64,000 nt of DNA from Girardinichthys multiradiatus. Lineage: Eukaryota > Chordata > Actinopteri > Cyprinodontiformes > Goodeidae. Position 1 is the stretch's first letter, and every line of letters starts with the position of its first letter. The stretch lies in NCBI RefSeq assembly GCF_021462225.1, contig NC_061794.1:20139284-20203283 (forward strand), read 5' to 3'. Position numbers and translations under genes: made by a program. A model generated the notes under the pieces. It saw nothing but the letters and a program-made list of their open reading frames with translations, made no database searches and was not told the origin of the DNA. Shown here piece by piece: positions 1 through 12,300 of the stretch.

Positions 1-1650
1 GAATGCTTGAAGTTGCTCCAATCAAATGGCAGTCTGACATATTTTCTGATTAATTCACCTAATAATTATTTAATCGCTTCTAGGCACTCACACTGGATAC
101 AGTCATATAACTTCCATCCCATGATGGTCAGGCAACTAGTAAGTACAAAAATAAAACTGTGGTAATGACATCACAGCAAAAGCAACTGAGAACAGCCAAT
201 TGTTAAGGCAAAATGGCGACATTTAAATGTCAATGTCTCAATCTTTTTCTGTACAGGGAGTTGGACTGAGTCTGTACATGGCCTTGGAAACAGATTTTCA
301 AAGCAAGGACAGTGGCAACAAGACGTTTGGAATCCTAATTAAGTAAACTGCACTGATGAGTTGCAAAAAACATCTTAATTTTAATGCTAGAAACCAGGGG
401 AAACCTGTAAACCTATAAAATGATCAAAGACACCTAATAGCTGGAGCAGGGTTACTAAAATAATGGTCATTAACTGCATTGATAAAATACACCTTACAAG
501 GTATAAAATAAAGGCCTAGCTTAGTTATAATTCATACTTATAATTAAGAGTTGCTTTAAAATGTGCCTTATATTACTGCTTTGCTGCAAAATAAGAGTGA
601 GATGTTCAAACTCTCAATACCATGAATTTTAAAAGACACACAGTAGGAGAAGAAATAATTATGCAGCTGTTAATAATTATCAAAGGTAACAACAAATTAT
701 TTACTATCAAACACACATTCATCAGGTAAGAAAACCATTATTATTTAGTTGGCTTGATCTTCAGCTCTATTTGGTTCTATGACCGGATAACAGAGCCCAA
801 AAGCATAAATCTAAGATCAAGATTTGGGTTAAAACTGGCAGGTTTTAGCAAGATTGCCGTAGCAGAGCTCAAGCTGCCTAAAATTATGTTTTTTATACTG
901 TGGATTAAGAAAGTATTTTATGAACAGCTTGCACTTCAAAGTGCACCTGTATGCAATGTTGTACCACTTTTCTATTAAAGTTTGGCAGTAAGTACTGAGA
1001 GCATAAACAAAGCTGCAAAGCTGTTTGAAAATCTGAGCGGCTCTGTAAACTAAAAGTGCTTGTTTATCCCACAAATGGTAACCAAAATTTGGAAATTTGC
1101 TGTTAAAGTAGTTATTTTATAAATAGTTTGTCAGCAAAAAAAAGTATTTTAATATCCTTTCCCTGCGATTGCCTTGTCTTTGTATATTTCCTTCACCTAC
1201 TTGACATCGGTCTAGATGAGTTTAAATGTGTCTTAAAATACATGCAGGGCCCTCCTCATCTGGAAGCAATTATAGCTACAAGTTAAACCGCCCATCTGTA
1301 TGCAATAAGCAGAACTACGAAGAACCAGGCTCCCATACAGAGTGCAGCCCTCGTTAAATGAAAACACAGTCCAACCCAAACAGTAATGAACCGGAAGTCC
1401 AGATTCTAGATCCTAATCTAAAGGACATAAAAGGGTGTGAGTGGGACTCATAAATCTAAATATATATATATATATAATAAAAAGAGGCTGCTGGAAAATT
1501 TGTACCCAGTCCTGATTCTGTGCCATCACAAATATACAAGATCTTTATGATGTGGAGTACGTTGTTCAAGCTTTCAGACAGTAAGGTTTGCAATATTAAA
1601 TACTGGAACTGCACATTTGGATTTGTACCTAACCCCAGACCCATTGCTGA
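1..1650. other. Intronic DNA, no gene recognised
   Basis: AT-rich sequence presumed to be tox2 intron, because the HMG-box and C-terminal exons have not yet appeared. Short open frames at 754-978, 829-1074 and 1456-1644 have no recognisable domain. A short TA run near 1459-1477 is the only simple repeat. Confidence 0.5.
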
Positions 1651-1659
1651 ACTCGGCTG

Positions 1660-2020
1660 CTTGATTTATTTGACATTAGAAGATGACTGACAACTCAGAG
1701 GAGCTCCTCCCTGCATGCGATGCCTAACAACATTGGACCCACTTAATCAGCCTAAATTGCAAAGTCGAGGTCCTTGTATTTGGTAATGTGGTGAAAACAG
1801 TGGCAAGTGAGAGCTAATTAGATTAACGGTAGTTTAACGAGCTGTTGGAGGGGGAGCCCCGCAGATTGGATTTTAATAAATACGCAGTGGCAAAAAGCAT
1901 CTGCTATGCACTTCCTGGCTCTGCTGGCATCCTAATTGGCCCCAGTGGGTTGCTGTAGCTCAGCAATACCTGCTGCAATTTAAGAAGGCGGTGGGGGCAA
2001 ACTGCTCATTCCCTGTTCAG
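1660..2020. promoter_or_regulatory. Candidate conserved intronic element
   Basis: A repeat-free, compositionally balanced stretch with homeodomain-type cores: CTAATTAG at about 1814, and CCTAATTGG near 1932. It has no coding potential in either direction. Vertebrate developmental transcription-factor introns often hold conserved enhancers of this texture. That is an inference from composition only; no alignment was possible. Confidence 0.25.
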
Positions 2021-2684
2021 GTAAGTCAAAGAAAAGAAAGAAGTGATATGCGTTTATAAGTATTTGCATTTATGAATAAGGTGCTGTCAAGTGTGCTAGA
2101 ACACTAATAAAATTTCCCAAGACCTTAATCAACACAGATCCTCCACAAAAGCAAAGACTTAAGCAAGGGCAGAAAATGTCCTGTGGTATAATTGAATCAC
2201 ATTTCTGGTGTTTGTTTTTTAAGATGGTGTGCCCCCACAATGAGGTCTTTGCAGGGGCAAACAGCACAGAAAGGAAAAAACAATTAATCAAACATGAATG
2301 AGTGACTATCACAGGGTTATTTCCATAGCAACAGCCTGAGGGGACAACTTGAACCCTTTAATGCTAGCTGTTGATGTCTTTTTGTAAACATGTGCACAGC
2401 GGGGGGAGAAAGCCAATGAGACAGCCTGGCAACAGAGGCATCACAGGGCAGCAACCTCTTGGTATCAATCGAAGTTTCCATTATTTGCTGGTGAAAGGAC
2501 TGAAAGGTACACTGAAACATGGTATTGCGGAGCATTTGGGGTTGAAACGCATCCTTGTGAAGCTGCTGGTAAATGTTAAAAAATATTGGAGTTTGGTGAA
2601 CAAATCTTGTGTGGAATTAAGACAGAAATGACCAGCAGTTAGAATATATAAGTATATTTTTAGAGATAACATTTACTTTGGTTT

Positions 2685-2775
2685 TTCTACCTGTACAATT
2701 GTTTTCACATTTTGTCACATTACAACCACAAACTTAAATTTATTTTATTAGGATTTTATATGCATAAAATAAAAT
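2685..2775. mobile_element. Tc1-like terminal fragment
   Basis: The words CACATTTTGTCACATTACAA followed by an AAATTTATTTTATTAGGATT-like stretch match the terminal region of a common fish Tc1 family, whose 3' end also appears in the opposite orientation near 27000-27140. No transposase segment and no partner terminus are visible, so it is a solo scrap. Confidence 0.4.
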
Positions 2776-4564
2776 AAATAGCACATGTTACAGCAGCATT
2801 TTGTATATAAAAAAGACTTGGCACCAAGCACTTCAAACCATATAGTTGGTGATACTGCATCATTTGACTCTGGTATTTATGCATGCATGTATATATTACC
2901 TGTATTGTTACATGTCACCTGTTACAGGAAAACGGACAATTAGCTGTCTTGCTAACTCCAGCATATTTAAATCTGTACCTTTAGCTGATGTTTATTGGTG
3001 TGTATGTCCCTTTTTAACAAACAAGCTTAAAACTCAGTGTTTCAAAATTCTCACAAATACTTTGAAAAGTGTTGGGCACATCTGTTATGGGGGTTCAAGT
3101 CTGCAAATTAATCTCGAGTCGCTCTTATAATTTAACTTAGACTTAAGCCCTAAAGACCCAAGACTCAACATAAACTCAAGGTACTTGAGTCTTAAGAACA
3201 ATCTTTATCTGAAAAAGCTAAAGATTGTGAAAATAAGTCGGTGGAAACAAGTAGGCGAAAGTAGATCAATTGAGTAATGATTAATGTTGTCCCCACTGAG
3301 TTAAAGTATTATACACAAATAAGTTGTCATGGTAATGCTATTTACAGTAAGTATGGAGTTCTCTGTACTTGTATTATACCAGTAAAAGGAGTTGACGGCA
3401 ACTTCCAAGATCTTCGGTTCTTATTTATTACAGCGATCGAGCAACCATTTACAGTAAGTAAACCACACAGTGCATCTTTAACAGCGAAGGACATTTTCTC
3501 CTGTTAAATGGTGCGTTCACTTTATTGACCAATAACAATGATGAAGCGTGGCTCATAACTCTGTCCATGTTTGGTGTACCATTAAAAATAATAACTAAAT
3601 GGATATCTCTCAAACCGAACTTTATCAAAAGACTTCAGGATCTTTTAAAGAAAACATCCTGAGCTTACATCTGACATCTTAATGGTTAGACATGTCTCTC
3701 TGTGTCCATGATCTTGGACTGCTTTGGACTTGTGGGCTAAAAAGTGTTAACTACAGGGGACAATATTGTGCTCGTTTATACACAGCCTGCCAAGGGGAGG
3801 AGAAGAAGAAAACATTTTTTTTTCACCTCAACATAAATAATGTTTTTATATATATATATGTTCCTTGCTTTTCCTGGGAGAAAATTATCTAAAAGAGAAA
3901 ACAGATCTCTCTTTACTGAATTCTTAAAAACAAGCTTTGTTGTTGTTTTTCTTCTTCTGCTCATGATCTGACGCACGTAATCATGTTTATCGGCTGTGTG
4001 AATGGTGCCACCCTCTGGTTAGGAATGTTATTGTATCTGCTGGTGCACCCAGTCAACGCAGTCACAAAAGTCTGGGCTGCATGGGGACCTCTACAGAAAG
4101 TCCTTGTGGACCCTGTATATACAGTACTTCACGGTACTTACATTGCACAGGCTTTGTGGGCGAGTGGACAGTATAGTGGAGTGGGAGGTAAATGATGTAT
4201 TCATTGCCAGTCCGTTCAAATATTAATATGTATTTTTATATTTTTTAATATTCAAAGTAATTCACAACATTTTCTAACAGTTTTTTTGACGTTGAATTGA
4301 ATATTCTGAAAAATATAAACATGTCAAAGAATAATTATTTGAATTCATTATCTACAGCAAACATCCCATTAGACAATGTTAATTTTTGTCATTAGAGACT
4401 TGACTTGAGCCCTCAAAGAATTTACATGTGAAATGGCCTCAGAAAAATCTCTTGCATGCAAATGTATTCACACCCTTTGAGGTGATTTTAATGATGAGTT
4501 TAAAATCTCACATTTGACAATAAGTCTCAAATATAACACTTTTTAATACACCAAGATTATCACT
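2776..4564. other. Intronic DNA, no gene recognised
   Basis: AT-rich unique-looking sequence. Open frames of 94 aa (2846-3130), 76 aa (3277-3507) and 70 aa (3983-4195) show no motif, no splice context and no composition shift, and are probably chance. A GACTTGAG-type word recurs near 3110-3195 and 4390, perhaps from an old dispersed repeat. Confidence 0.45.
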
Positions 4565-4568
4565 TTAA

Positions 4569-5955
4569 AGGGGTCATCATTGTGCAAAGTCCATTTTTTT
4601 TTTATCTCTTAAACACATTTTCGTGTGTATTGGGAACCTCTGAAAGTCTAGACAATTTGAATTTAGTCACTCCAGATCCTGCGATGACATTTTTAGATGC
4701 TTTTTGGGTCATATTTAGTCAGTCTGTTCAGATTTCTCCATTTTCTATTACGTTTTGTTCTCTATTATGTCACAGTATTTTCTGTAGAACTTCTAAAGAT
4801 GGTCATGGACTTCTGGCTAACCAATCCAGCGAATCCGCCATTTTTCTCTCTCACAGTATTCATGTAGTTCAAGTTGAAGGATGCCGAAGCAGCAAACGGA
4901 CAAATCTAAATGTTCTGTTGTCAGATGTATCAATCCACACCAGTCATTACACTGTCCCCCAGGATCAGAACCTCTTCGGAGTGCCAGGTTAAATTCTATT
5001 TTTCATGAAAATGCGCCAACATCAGTGGGGAAAGTCCTCTTTGTTTGCGCGACGCATTTCAGGGAGGAGTGTTTCAGCAACCTCGGCCAGTATCAAGGAG
5101 GAGGTAAGCTGCAGATAATGATAAAATGACAGCAAGTTTGATTGTTGAAGTGTTGATATAACTGACTGACTGTTGTTTTGATAGGACAGTTTAGTGCCTC
5201 CTGCTAAAGTTAGTGCTGTGTTCTCGCTTTTAGCTCCTTAGGGACATCACCTTATTGTGTGTTTTGAATAATAATATTAAACAGTTTTGCAATCTGTTTG
5301 GTTGCCTTTTTGGCCTTGGGAAACACATGATCCAAATGCAGTCAGTGATGTTCTTGATGCTAGCGTTAGCTAACTCGTTAACTATGTTGGGTTCTTGTTT
5401 AAAAGTTGTGTTCATTCAATTTGTGGTAGCATTAAAATTTTAAAAGGTATCTTACATGTAGTTTGTGTAAAAGTATTGTCAGTAACATTAGTAATGGGAT
5501 TACAGTTTTTGTTACTACTATGAAATCCTTAACTGTTCTCTGCTATTGTTTAAGAATTTACATTTTTCATGTAGCCTACTTGGGCAGGGGTGTTTAAAGT
5601 CAGTCCTCCTGAGGTCCTGAACTTTCCCTGCTTTAACACACCTGATTTAGATGATTGCAGCTCAGCAAAAGCCTGTTGATCAACCATCGCTGTTGTTTGT
5701 TGGATTTGATAGCTTACGGTACAATATTAGTTTTAGTGCTGTTGTTCTCATGCATTAGTAAATGTAGCACATTGTTGGTGCAAATGATTTTGTACATACT
5801 TGTTTTTTAGACATTTGTTGATATTTATCGAGGGCAAGTAAAGTAATGGAATCTTGTAAGGCTCCGCGGCCTGGAGGGGGGCGCGGTGTGAAGTGCCTCA
5901 TTTGCATTTAAAGAGACCGCATAGAAAAAGGATTTAAAAGCATGATAGGTCCCCT
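4569..5955 (+). mobile_element. Kolobok-type DNA transposon, non-autonomous
   Basis: A 1387-bp element flanked on both sides by TTAA (4565-4568 and 5956-5959). The ends form an imperfect inverted repeat: AGGGGTCATCATTGTGC on the left against AGGGGACCTATCATGC on the right (read inward). Inside is a coding segment for a THAP-like zinc finger (4881-5103). TTAA target duplication plus a THAP domain is the Kolobok signature; P elements also carry THAP but duplicate 8 bp. No catalytic transposase exon is readable in the remaining 850 bp, so this is an internally deleted or decayed copy. A fragment resembling a hAT MITE lies at about 5580-5700. Confidence 0.65.
4881..5103 (+). pseudogene. THAP-domain exon of Kolobok transposase
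   Basis: The frame opens with MPKQQTDKSKCSVVRC and continues through VCATHF. This gives the C-x4-C and C-x2-H parts of a THAP C2CH zinc-binding module, the DNA-binding N-terminus of such transposases. The coding part stops being convincing at GAG|GTAAGC, a good splice donor at 5104, so this is read as a first exon of about 74 codons. The tryptophan usually found in the middle of THAP domains is not seen at the LNSIF segment, which suggests decay. No downstream exon or AVPTF-type box follows, so a functional protein is unlikely. The longer overlapping 136-aa frame (4582-4992) is a shadow. Confidence 0.55.
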
Positions 5956-5959
5956 TTAA

Positions 5960-6589
5960 GGACCTTGCAACCAGAAGGCTCTTCTAGCTTTCAGTTGTGA
6001 ATAACTGTACAAGTACAAAAAAGCACAACCAACTTTCACCAGGACTTAGTTTGTGGCAGTGGCTGACTGTTGTTTCACAATTCCCAAACAGTATAGCGGG
6101 GGAACATCTGTCAACGCAATCTGCGGTCTTCGTCCACAGATGTGATTAGAAAGCAATGAAAAAATCTTTACATTTGCCACAAGAATTTTAGAGTAATGAT
6201 GGAAAAGTATGACCTGAAGAGAAAATAGAGCTGTATGTTTAGAAACTAACCTGATTGCAGGCTAAACATGTATAAAGCTCCATAAGTATATAGTAGAAGG
6301 ATGGTAATTCAGTTAACCACTAAGCTCTAAGCATGTTTAAGGAAACAAGAACATATAGTTCTCAGTGGTAAAAGCTCCAGTCAGCAACCCCCGTAAAAAT
6401 CAGCTCTCATTCAAAGCCAGACAAGAACAAAAGCTTAATTTTTTTAAACTGCTGTAACCAGTGTTTAAGAGCATCCTAAAATAAATTAGTAAAGAGCTTT
6501 TTTAACTTTTATTTTCCAACCAACTCATTAATAACTGGAGCTACATGTGAAACATGCCAGCAAGAAAACGCTGTCAAAACAGGTATCAG
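5960..6589. other. Intronic DNA, nothing recognised
   Basis: No domain-bearing frame, repeat end or RNA gene was identified in this AT-rich stretch. Confidence 0.5.
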
Positions 6590-6840
6590 TAACTTTCTTG
6601 GCCCAGACCTCATTGGGTTGCTTAGATGAGAGTAATGGCTTCTTTGCACAAGGCTGCGCAGTGCTATTGTAGAATCACAGAGCGGCTAATTGAAACAAAT
6701 GACTCTAATAATGGGACATTATCCCCACAGGCTGGCTTTGTGGTGGGCCTAATTAGTGTTGCGGTGAAGGCGAGGAGGACAAGGCACCGGCACCGAGCCC
6801 TCTTAAGGAAGCAGTCGAAGTTGCCTTAAAGTGGCCAGTA
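6590..6840. promoter_or_regulatory. Candidate conserved intronic element
   Basis: A GC-richer, non-repetitive block with TAAT-type cores (GGCTAATTGAAAC near 6684, GGCCTAATTAGTG near 6747) standing out from its AT-rich surroundings. A 67-aa frame crosses it (6626-6829) but has no recognisable domain. Enhancer-like function is inferred from texture only. Confidence 0.25.
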
Positions 6841-7099
6841 TGGGACTTTTAGGTTTGCAGAAGCACTGGGCTTTTAAAATAAATGATTTGAAAGCGTAAA
6901 TGATATGTCTTAGTCAACAATTTTTCCAATATTTCATCCCTTCACTTTGAATGTGAAGGAAAAAAACTGTGGTTTATTTCAAAGGTTTATAATAAAAATA
7001 TACATAAACTTTCAGTAAAATCCATAGTGTCAATTGTACGCCTGCTGACAAATAATGTTTTGACTACACAATTGTTTAACTAATCATTTAAGCACTTTA

Positions 7100-7345
7100 A
7101 AGGATTATTAACAGCTTTTTCACGCTGTTGTCCTCCTGCTTGTCGTATTGATGCGCCAATGGCCTGTAGCTAATGTGAAATCTGTTTATGACAGTCCTAA
7201 TTGTTTACACTTATACATGATCCCAGAAAGTCAGATATAACGCAGCGTTCAAATCTCTGCAACCATGCTGGTTTAAATATTCATTAGTTGTAACAGTCGC
7301 CTAAGGTTATTTGATATAGTGCCATGAATATTCATGACTTGCAGT
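7100..7345. promoter_or_regulatory. Candidate conserved intronic element
   Basis: Non-repetitive block with GTCCTAATTGTTTACA near 7194, a forkhead/homeodomain-like composite word, and two ATGAATATTCAT-like motifs around 7278-7335. No coding potential. Suggestive only. Confidence 0.2.
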
Positions 7346-8253
7346 AAATGTGCAGTTGTTTTTTAATGCTCAGTCCGTTATTGCTCATCTTCATCACTTC
7401 ATTCTGCAGCTAGAATAATAAGGAACAACAAAACAAAGCTTTGCTATTTTAAAAGAGCAGTTCTCTTCGGGAGCCTATTTGAGTATAAATGAAAAAGGAG
7501 AGCCTCACCAATTATCTCGCTGTCATTTATTTTGACAGCTACAAGAAACATTGTTCACCTCCGCTGTGGAATGTGACACTGAAGGGCATGTGTCTTTTTG
7601 TGAAAGGAAAAGTCATGACAGAAAATATTTCTGCTCTTACAAAACGTGATTTATCTAGGAATGTCGCAGAGATGTGAGCGAGAGGCAGCAGAACAAACAG
7701 GTCATATGGGATCTGTCTAAAGCCGAAGTCTAAAGATTGCTGTTTCAGTTATACTCAGAAAGAAGAAGAACACCAACATTTCTTAATCCAGACACTACAG
7801 GGAGACAGGAAACATTATAATTTCACAAGTTACACTGCAGACATATGTTTCTATTTTTAGAAAAAAAATTTAACTTAATAACCTTTCTAGAGGGTTTTTT
7901 ATTGGCTTGATTTGGCATCTAACTAAAGGAAACAACACTGTCTGTCACCACAGCTGCTACACTTTTTATGCCACCGGTGTAAAACCGTTACTACCCGTCT
8001 CCTTACTGTCCTAAATAGGAAATGAGGCACTCTAGATTTTATTCCAGTCAAATTTAAAATATTTTTATAGCAAAGGTTAGAGCTGTTCGATTGTGGGTGA
8101 AAAAAATCCTATTCACAGTTATTTAATTTAATTACACAAATACACATACAGAACTGTGGAATTATAAAAAAAAAGCGAAGCAGAATTTGCTAAAAATAAA
8201 ATATATAAAGTATTATTTTTCATTTTGGTCAACTACATTACTTTTGTGATGAT
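7346..8253. other. Intronic DNA, nothing recognised
   Basis: AT-rich. A 62-aa frame at 7489-7677 lacks any motif. AGAGCTGTTCGATTGTG near 8081 resembles a hAT-MITE terminus, but no second end was found. Confidence 0.45.
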
Positions 8254-8265
8254 TGTTTTTAAATG

Positions 8266-8386
8266 CTGCGATGGACTGGCAACCTGTCCAGGGTGTACCC
8301 CGCCTCTCGCCCATAGACTGCTGGAGATAGGCACCAGCTCCCCCGTGACCCACTATGGAATAAGCGGTAGAAAATGACTGACTGAC
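8266..8386 (+). mobile_element. 5'-truncated SINE with (ACTG)n tail
   Basis: Begins CTGCGATGGACTGGCAACC, carries the CCTGTCCAGGGTGTACCCCG core and ends in tandem ACTG units. It is flanked by a perfect 12-bp direct repeat TGTTTTTAAATG (8254-8265 and 8387-8398), the expected mark of LINE-machinery retrotransposition. The same core recurs at 18655-18817, 20361-20488 and 49720-50075. The last copy is full length with a tRNA-like head, so this is its 3' third. Confidence 0.7.
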
Positions 8387-8398
8387 TGTTTTTAAATG

Positions 8399-10137
8399 AT
8401 TGTTTTCCTCTCCTCATTTTTCCTTTTAAGTGTTTTAGCACTTTCAGGCTAACACTGTAAATAAGAAATTGTTCCTAATATTTTGCCTGATGAAATAAAA
8501 GTTTATTAATAATAATAATGATCATCTGAAGCCAATATGGATAGCCGATATGGTCAAACTTATAATAAAGACAAGCATGTGACACAAATTGTGCCAGAGT
8601 TCAAACATTTGTACTCATAAAGAACAAGCACTTATTAAGGGGAGTCAGGCTGAAATTACAGGCTTTTGTCAAACAACAGCTTATTTGTGACAGTTTATTA
8701 GATGAAACAGGGTTTTAACAATATTTTTGAGAACATTCAGGATGCCCAATTTCTTAAGTTTTTTTTTTTTTTATAAAAAAAATAAAAATCACAAAATGAC
8801 AAAATCTCTAATCAGTGAAGAGTAGCATAGCCTGACCCATTTACTGGAAAACCATATTGTGCTGTTAAACCCTAAATTACACATACCACTGGCAGTTTTA
8901 GGAAAGTAGTTGTTAAGGAGGAATGGATTCATAGTTTGCTAACTTTAGCATCGTTTAAAGGCTAACTTTAACAGCTAGATTACAAATCGTTCGTGTGTGT
9001 GACAGAGAAGCACTTTCACAGAGTTTCTTTTTTCTGTCAAGTATCTTAGATACTGCCACACAAACTATTTTAAGGTGATGGAGGTTCCTACAGCTTCAAC
9101 AGACAAATATAAACAGGGCCAAGCACTTTGTGAGACTGACTTCCCCTTCATGAGAAATATTGTGGCCTTGTGATCTCCTAGCACAATATCTCTTACTCCC
9201 CTATTTATCAGACACTGTATGAATCAAAATCTACAGTAACTAAACCAAAGCCCAAACCAGTTATGATTATGACATCCATTACTTTGCCCAGAAGCTGCTG
9301 AATTTGTTATTTTAAACAGCAGCATGTTAAAAACAGAGACATCACCCTGCCAAGAGTATTAATTCAGATCCAAATATTTGAAAACAAAATCTCCACCAGG
9401 AGTCATCCGGGTATACCATATACTTATAAAAACTAGCAGCCGCTTTTTCAGCAGCAGGGGCTTTCCCCCCCACCCCCCGCTCCAACCAGGCTAATTATGA
9501 TCATAAGGAGAAAGGGGCTGGTGCTCTGCTTTCTGCTTCAATATTTAACACGCTGGCACCCCTCAAGGTTCCACGTTAGGGCTGTTCAACTAACTCCTGC
9601 TCAAAATCTTATTACTGCCAGCTGGCAAAGGGTCTCTCCTATTTTATTTAGATTTTTTCCAAGGGGCTGGATCTTGCTGAAAGTTCCACCCCCACATCCA
9701 TCGCTGTGCAAACCTGAACAACAGGAAGACTTGTTGAACATGAGACCCCTGGGTGACACCGCTTACCCTCGGCGTTGAAAATGACAGAAACACTGAAAGC
9801 TGCGGGTGAGACGGGATTTCTCCCTTGGCAGCGAGTACTCGCACAACAGGCTGCTACATTTCACATCAGCCAGTTATACAGGACTTGGCTCTTTCTGCTT
9901 CAATTCAGAGAGACTGACACAACAGGTCAGCAGTTGGGAGAATGCAGGAGCGTTTCTGATAGACACCACTATAATCTAAAATGCCAGTGTTGAGGCTTCA
10001 CCTTGGTGCATTCCTGCAATTTTAAGCTCTTGAATAGCTCAAAACTATCAGCAAGAAATATTAAGATAAAAGATGTAACAGCACCAAAGCGGATCAGCTG
10101 CTACACCTGGAAAAATGAAAACATCAACACATAAAAA
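8399..10137. other. Intronic DNA, no gene recognised
   Basis: Mostly AT-rich. A GC-richer patch at about 9440-9860 contains 93-aa and 66-aa frames on opposite strands, but no domain or splice-bounded exon could be recognised there. Confidence 0.45.
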
Positions 10138-10139
10138 TA

Positions 10140-11037
10140 GAGGTGCATCTTAATAAACAAGAACATGATCAAAAAGTGATTCTATTTCAGCAAGTCATTT
10201 CAGAAAGAAAAAAAAATATACATTACATACATTTATTATAGACAGAGTGATATATTTCAAGCATTTATTTATGTTATTTTTGATTGTTATGGCTTACAGC
10301 TAAAATTCCTTTAGCATGAATTACTGCACCAATGTGGCGTTGCACGGAGGCCGATAGCCTCCACGGGGTTTAGCATTTCCACAAAGCTCGTCGGGAAAGG
10401 GAAGCATGAATGCTCCAAAATTCCCTGGTAGGTGGCTGTGCTGACTTTGGACTTGATAGAACACAGAAGACCAACACCACCAGATGACATGGCTTTCCAC
10501 ACCCTCACTTAGTGTGGAAACTTCACTCTGGACCTGAAGCAACTTGGATTCCATGGCTCTCCACTCTTCCTCCAGTCTCTAGGATCCTATTTTCCAAATA
10601 AAATGCTACATTTACTTTTATCTAAGAGGAATCTGGACCACTGAAAAACAGTCTAATCCTTTTTCTCCTTAGCCCAGGTAGGACGCTTCTGTCGTCTCAG
10701 GTTCAGGAGTGGCTTAACACAAAGATTACAACAATTGTAGCCAATGTCGTGGATATATATGTGTGTGGTAGCTCTAGAGATACTGACTCCAGCCGCATTT
10801 GACTCTTTGTGCAATTCCTGTTGCTTATTGTAACCCTTACTTTGACAAATTTCTTCCTTCCACTTAACTTTTCATTAATATGTTTGGATACAGCACTCTG
10901 TCAAAGAATGCCAGAATGAATAGAAACAAATGCTTGAAATATATCATTCTGTGAGTAATAAATCAAGATACGGGTCTTAAATTACTAAAATAAATTAATT
11001 GATGTTAATAATATTGTAATTTATTGAGATGCACCCG
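10140..11037 (-). mobile_element. Decayed Tc1-like transposon
   Basis: The left end AGGTGCATCTTAATAAA and right end (read inward) GGGTGCATCTCAATAAATTA are inverted copies. The inverted similarity extends inward to TGATATATTTCAAGCATTT on both sides. The interior on the minus strand is a frameshifted transposase remnant; for example 10321-10554 reads through TIR-proximal coding remains with a LWWCW-like patch where intact Tc1 relatives have the MVWG region. At about 900 bp it is well short of the 1.6-kb full-length elements, so it carries internal deletions. TA is present at the left junction but not at the right. Confidence 0.65.
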
Positions 11038-11039
11038 TT

Positions 11040-11955
11040 TTACCTTATTTTACCTGCTTGTGGAGTCTTAATTGTATAAAAAAGGAGAAATTTGAATAAT
11101 AACACCAAACAAGAGACATCTTTTTTGTCTAGAGGCTGCCATATTGTCACCTTTGAGAAAGAAGATATTCTAAAAGCTACAAAGTCTAACAGACATAAAA
11201 AAATATATGTCCATGCAGCATGATAGTCAATCCACTGCTCTCATTTCTGTAATGATTTAACTCTGTTTGCTGTGGGATCAATGCATGCTGAAAAAGAGAA
11301 TTCCAAAGCAGGGTGAAGTTTAGAGAGCTTTAGCCTCGGGCTAAATGTTGTACAAAACCCACCAACAACATCCCATGAGATGAAGTGTATCTGTTGCTCC
11401 AGCTGAGCTTGTACTTGTAGGAGGCTTTTAAATGTGCGCTGAAGGATAGCTGTTATTGAAGAGACGTCTATCCTTAAGGTAACGCTGTTGACTTACATTT
11501 GCTTTATTTAATTTATTTTTTTATTTTTACATCAGTAAAATATGTCTGCTGAATGATTAGGGTTTGGATTTGCCGGCTATCTCCTCCAATTTTCTGAGAT
11601 TATTGCATGCTTTAGTCAATACCAAGAAAGGAAAGGGCTTTTTGCTTCATTTCTGACCTCCAGTTTTGCTGAGAGCCTATTTCCATCCCCCCTCATTATT
11701 CTTTAAGCATGCAGCAGACATAAATTCAATCTTTCTTATTATACCTTTCTCAGTATGAAATTAAGGTTAATTGACTTTGCTGGGGAAACATCAAATGAAA
11801 CATCCCTAATGGAAGCAAAATGAAAATAACGTCATCTCCAATTGCTTTAAAATATTTCTCAATATACAGCCTAGTTTCTGATTTCTCAGCCTCAGAAATA
11901 AGCTCCTCTTGTCCTGGGAGATAATAAATGAATCGAACCCCCACCCCCCTCCACA
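11040..11955. other. Intronic DNA, nothing recognised
   Basis: No recognisable coding segment or repeat boundary. The 68-aa minus frame at 11750-11956 has no motif. Confidence 0.45.
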
Positions 11956-11959
11956 ACCC

Positions 11960-12300
11960 CTCCTCCTTCCTTATCGGTCATCTATTTTTCCAGAGTAAGC
12001 TATTACTTGCTGGGGTTGCTAGGCAACAGGAAATATTAATAACGGCTATTATTAGCCAGCCTCTGCAAGAGTAGTACTAAAATGTGGAAGTGGGAAACAT
12101 GAATGTGTTACATAAATCTCTGGACCTTTCTCAGTGTGTGCAGGTCTCTGTTTGTGCCGTGATTTATGGCAATGATGGTTCATTTATGAGAAAAGGGGGT
12201 GTGAAATAAGAAAACGGAACATTACCCTGAAGGGCTATTTGGAAATAAATAATTGCAAAGGTGAAACAAAACCTGTTTAGGAAGCTGCCGCTCCCTCTGT
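11960..12300. promoter_or_regulatory. Candidate conserved intronic element
   Basis: Repeat-free block containing the X-box-like motif at 12015-12027, AATATTAATAACGGCTATTATTAG-type AT cores just after it, and a GATTTATGGCAATGATGG stretch near 12161. No coding potential. Regulatory role inferred only. Confidence 0.25.
12015..12027. promoter_or_regulatory. X-box-like RFX site
   Basis: GTTGCTAGGCAAC is a near-perfect palindrome fitting the RFX X-box form GTNRCC-N-RGYAAC with one mismatch. It lies about 1.7 kb into the intron downstream of the 92-codon tox2 exon. A single 13-bp match in 64 kb carries modest weight. Confidence 0.3.

Noticed and set aside
3983..4195. 70-aa hydrophobic plus frame that could be a small membrane protein
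   Set aside because: No splice context, homologue or second exon recognised; length is within chance for this much sequence.
4582..4992. 136-aa plus frame in the Kolobok element
   Set aside because: Overlaps the THAP frame in another phase and has no recognisable domain; the THAP frame is the better reading.
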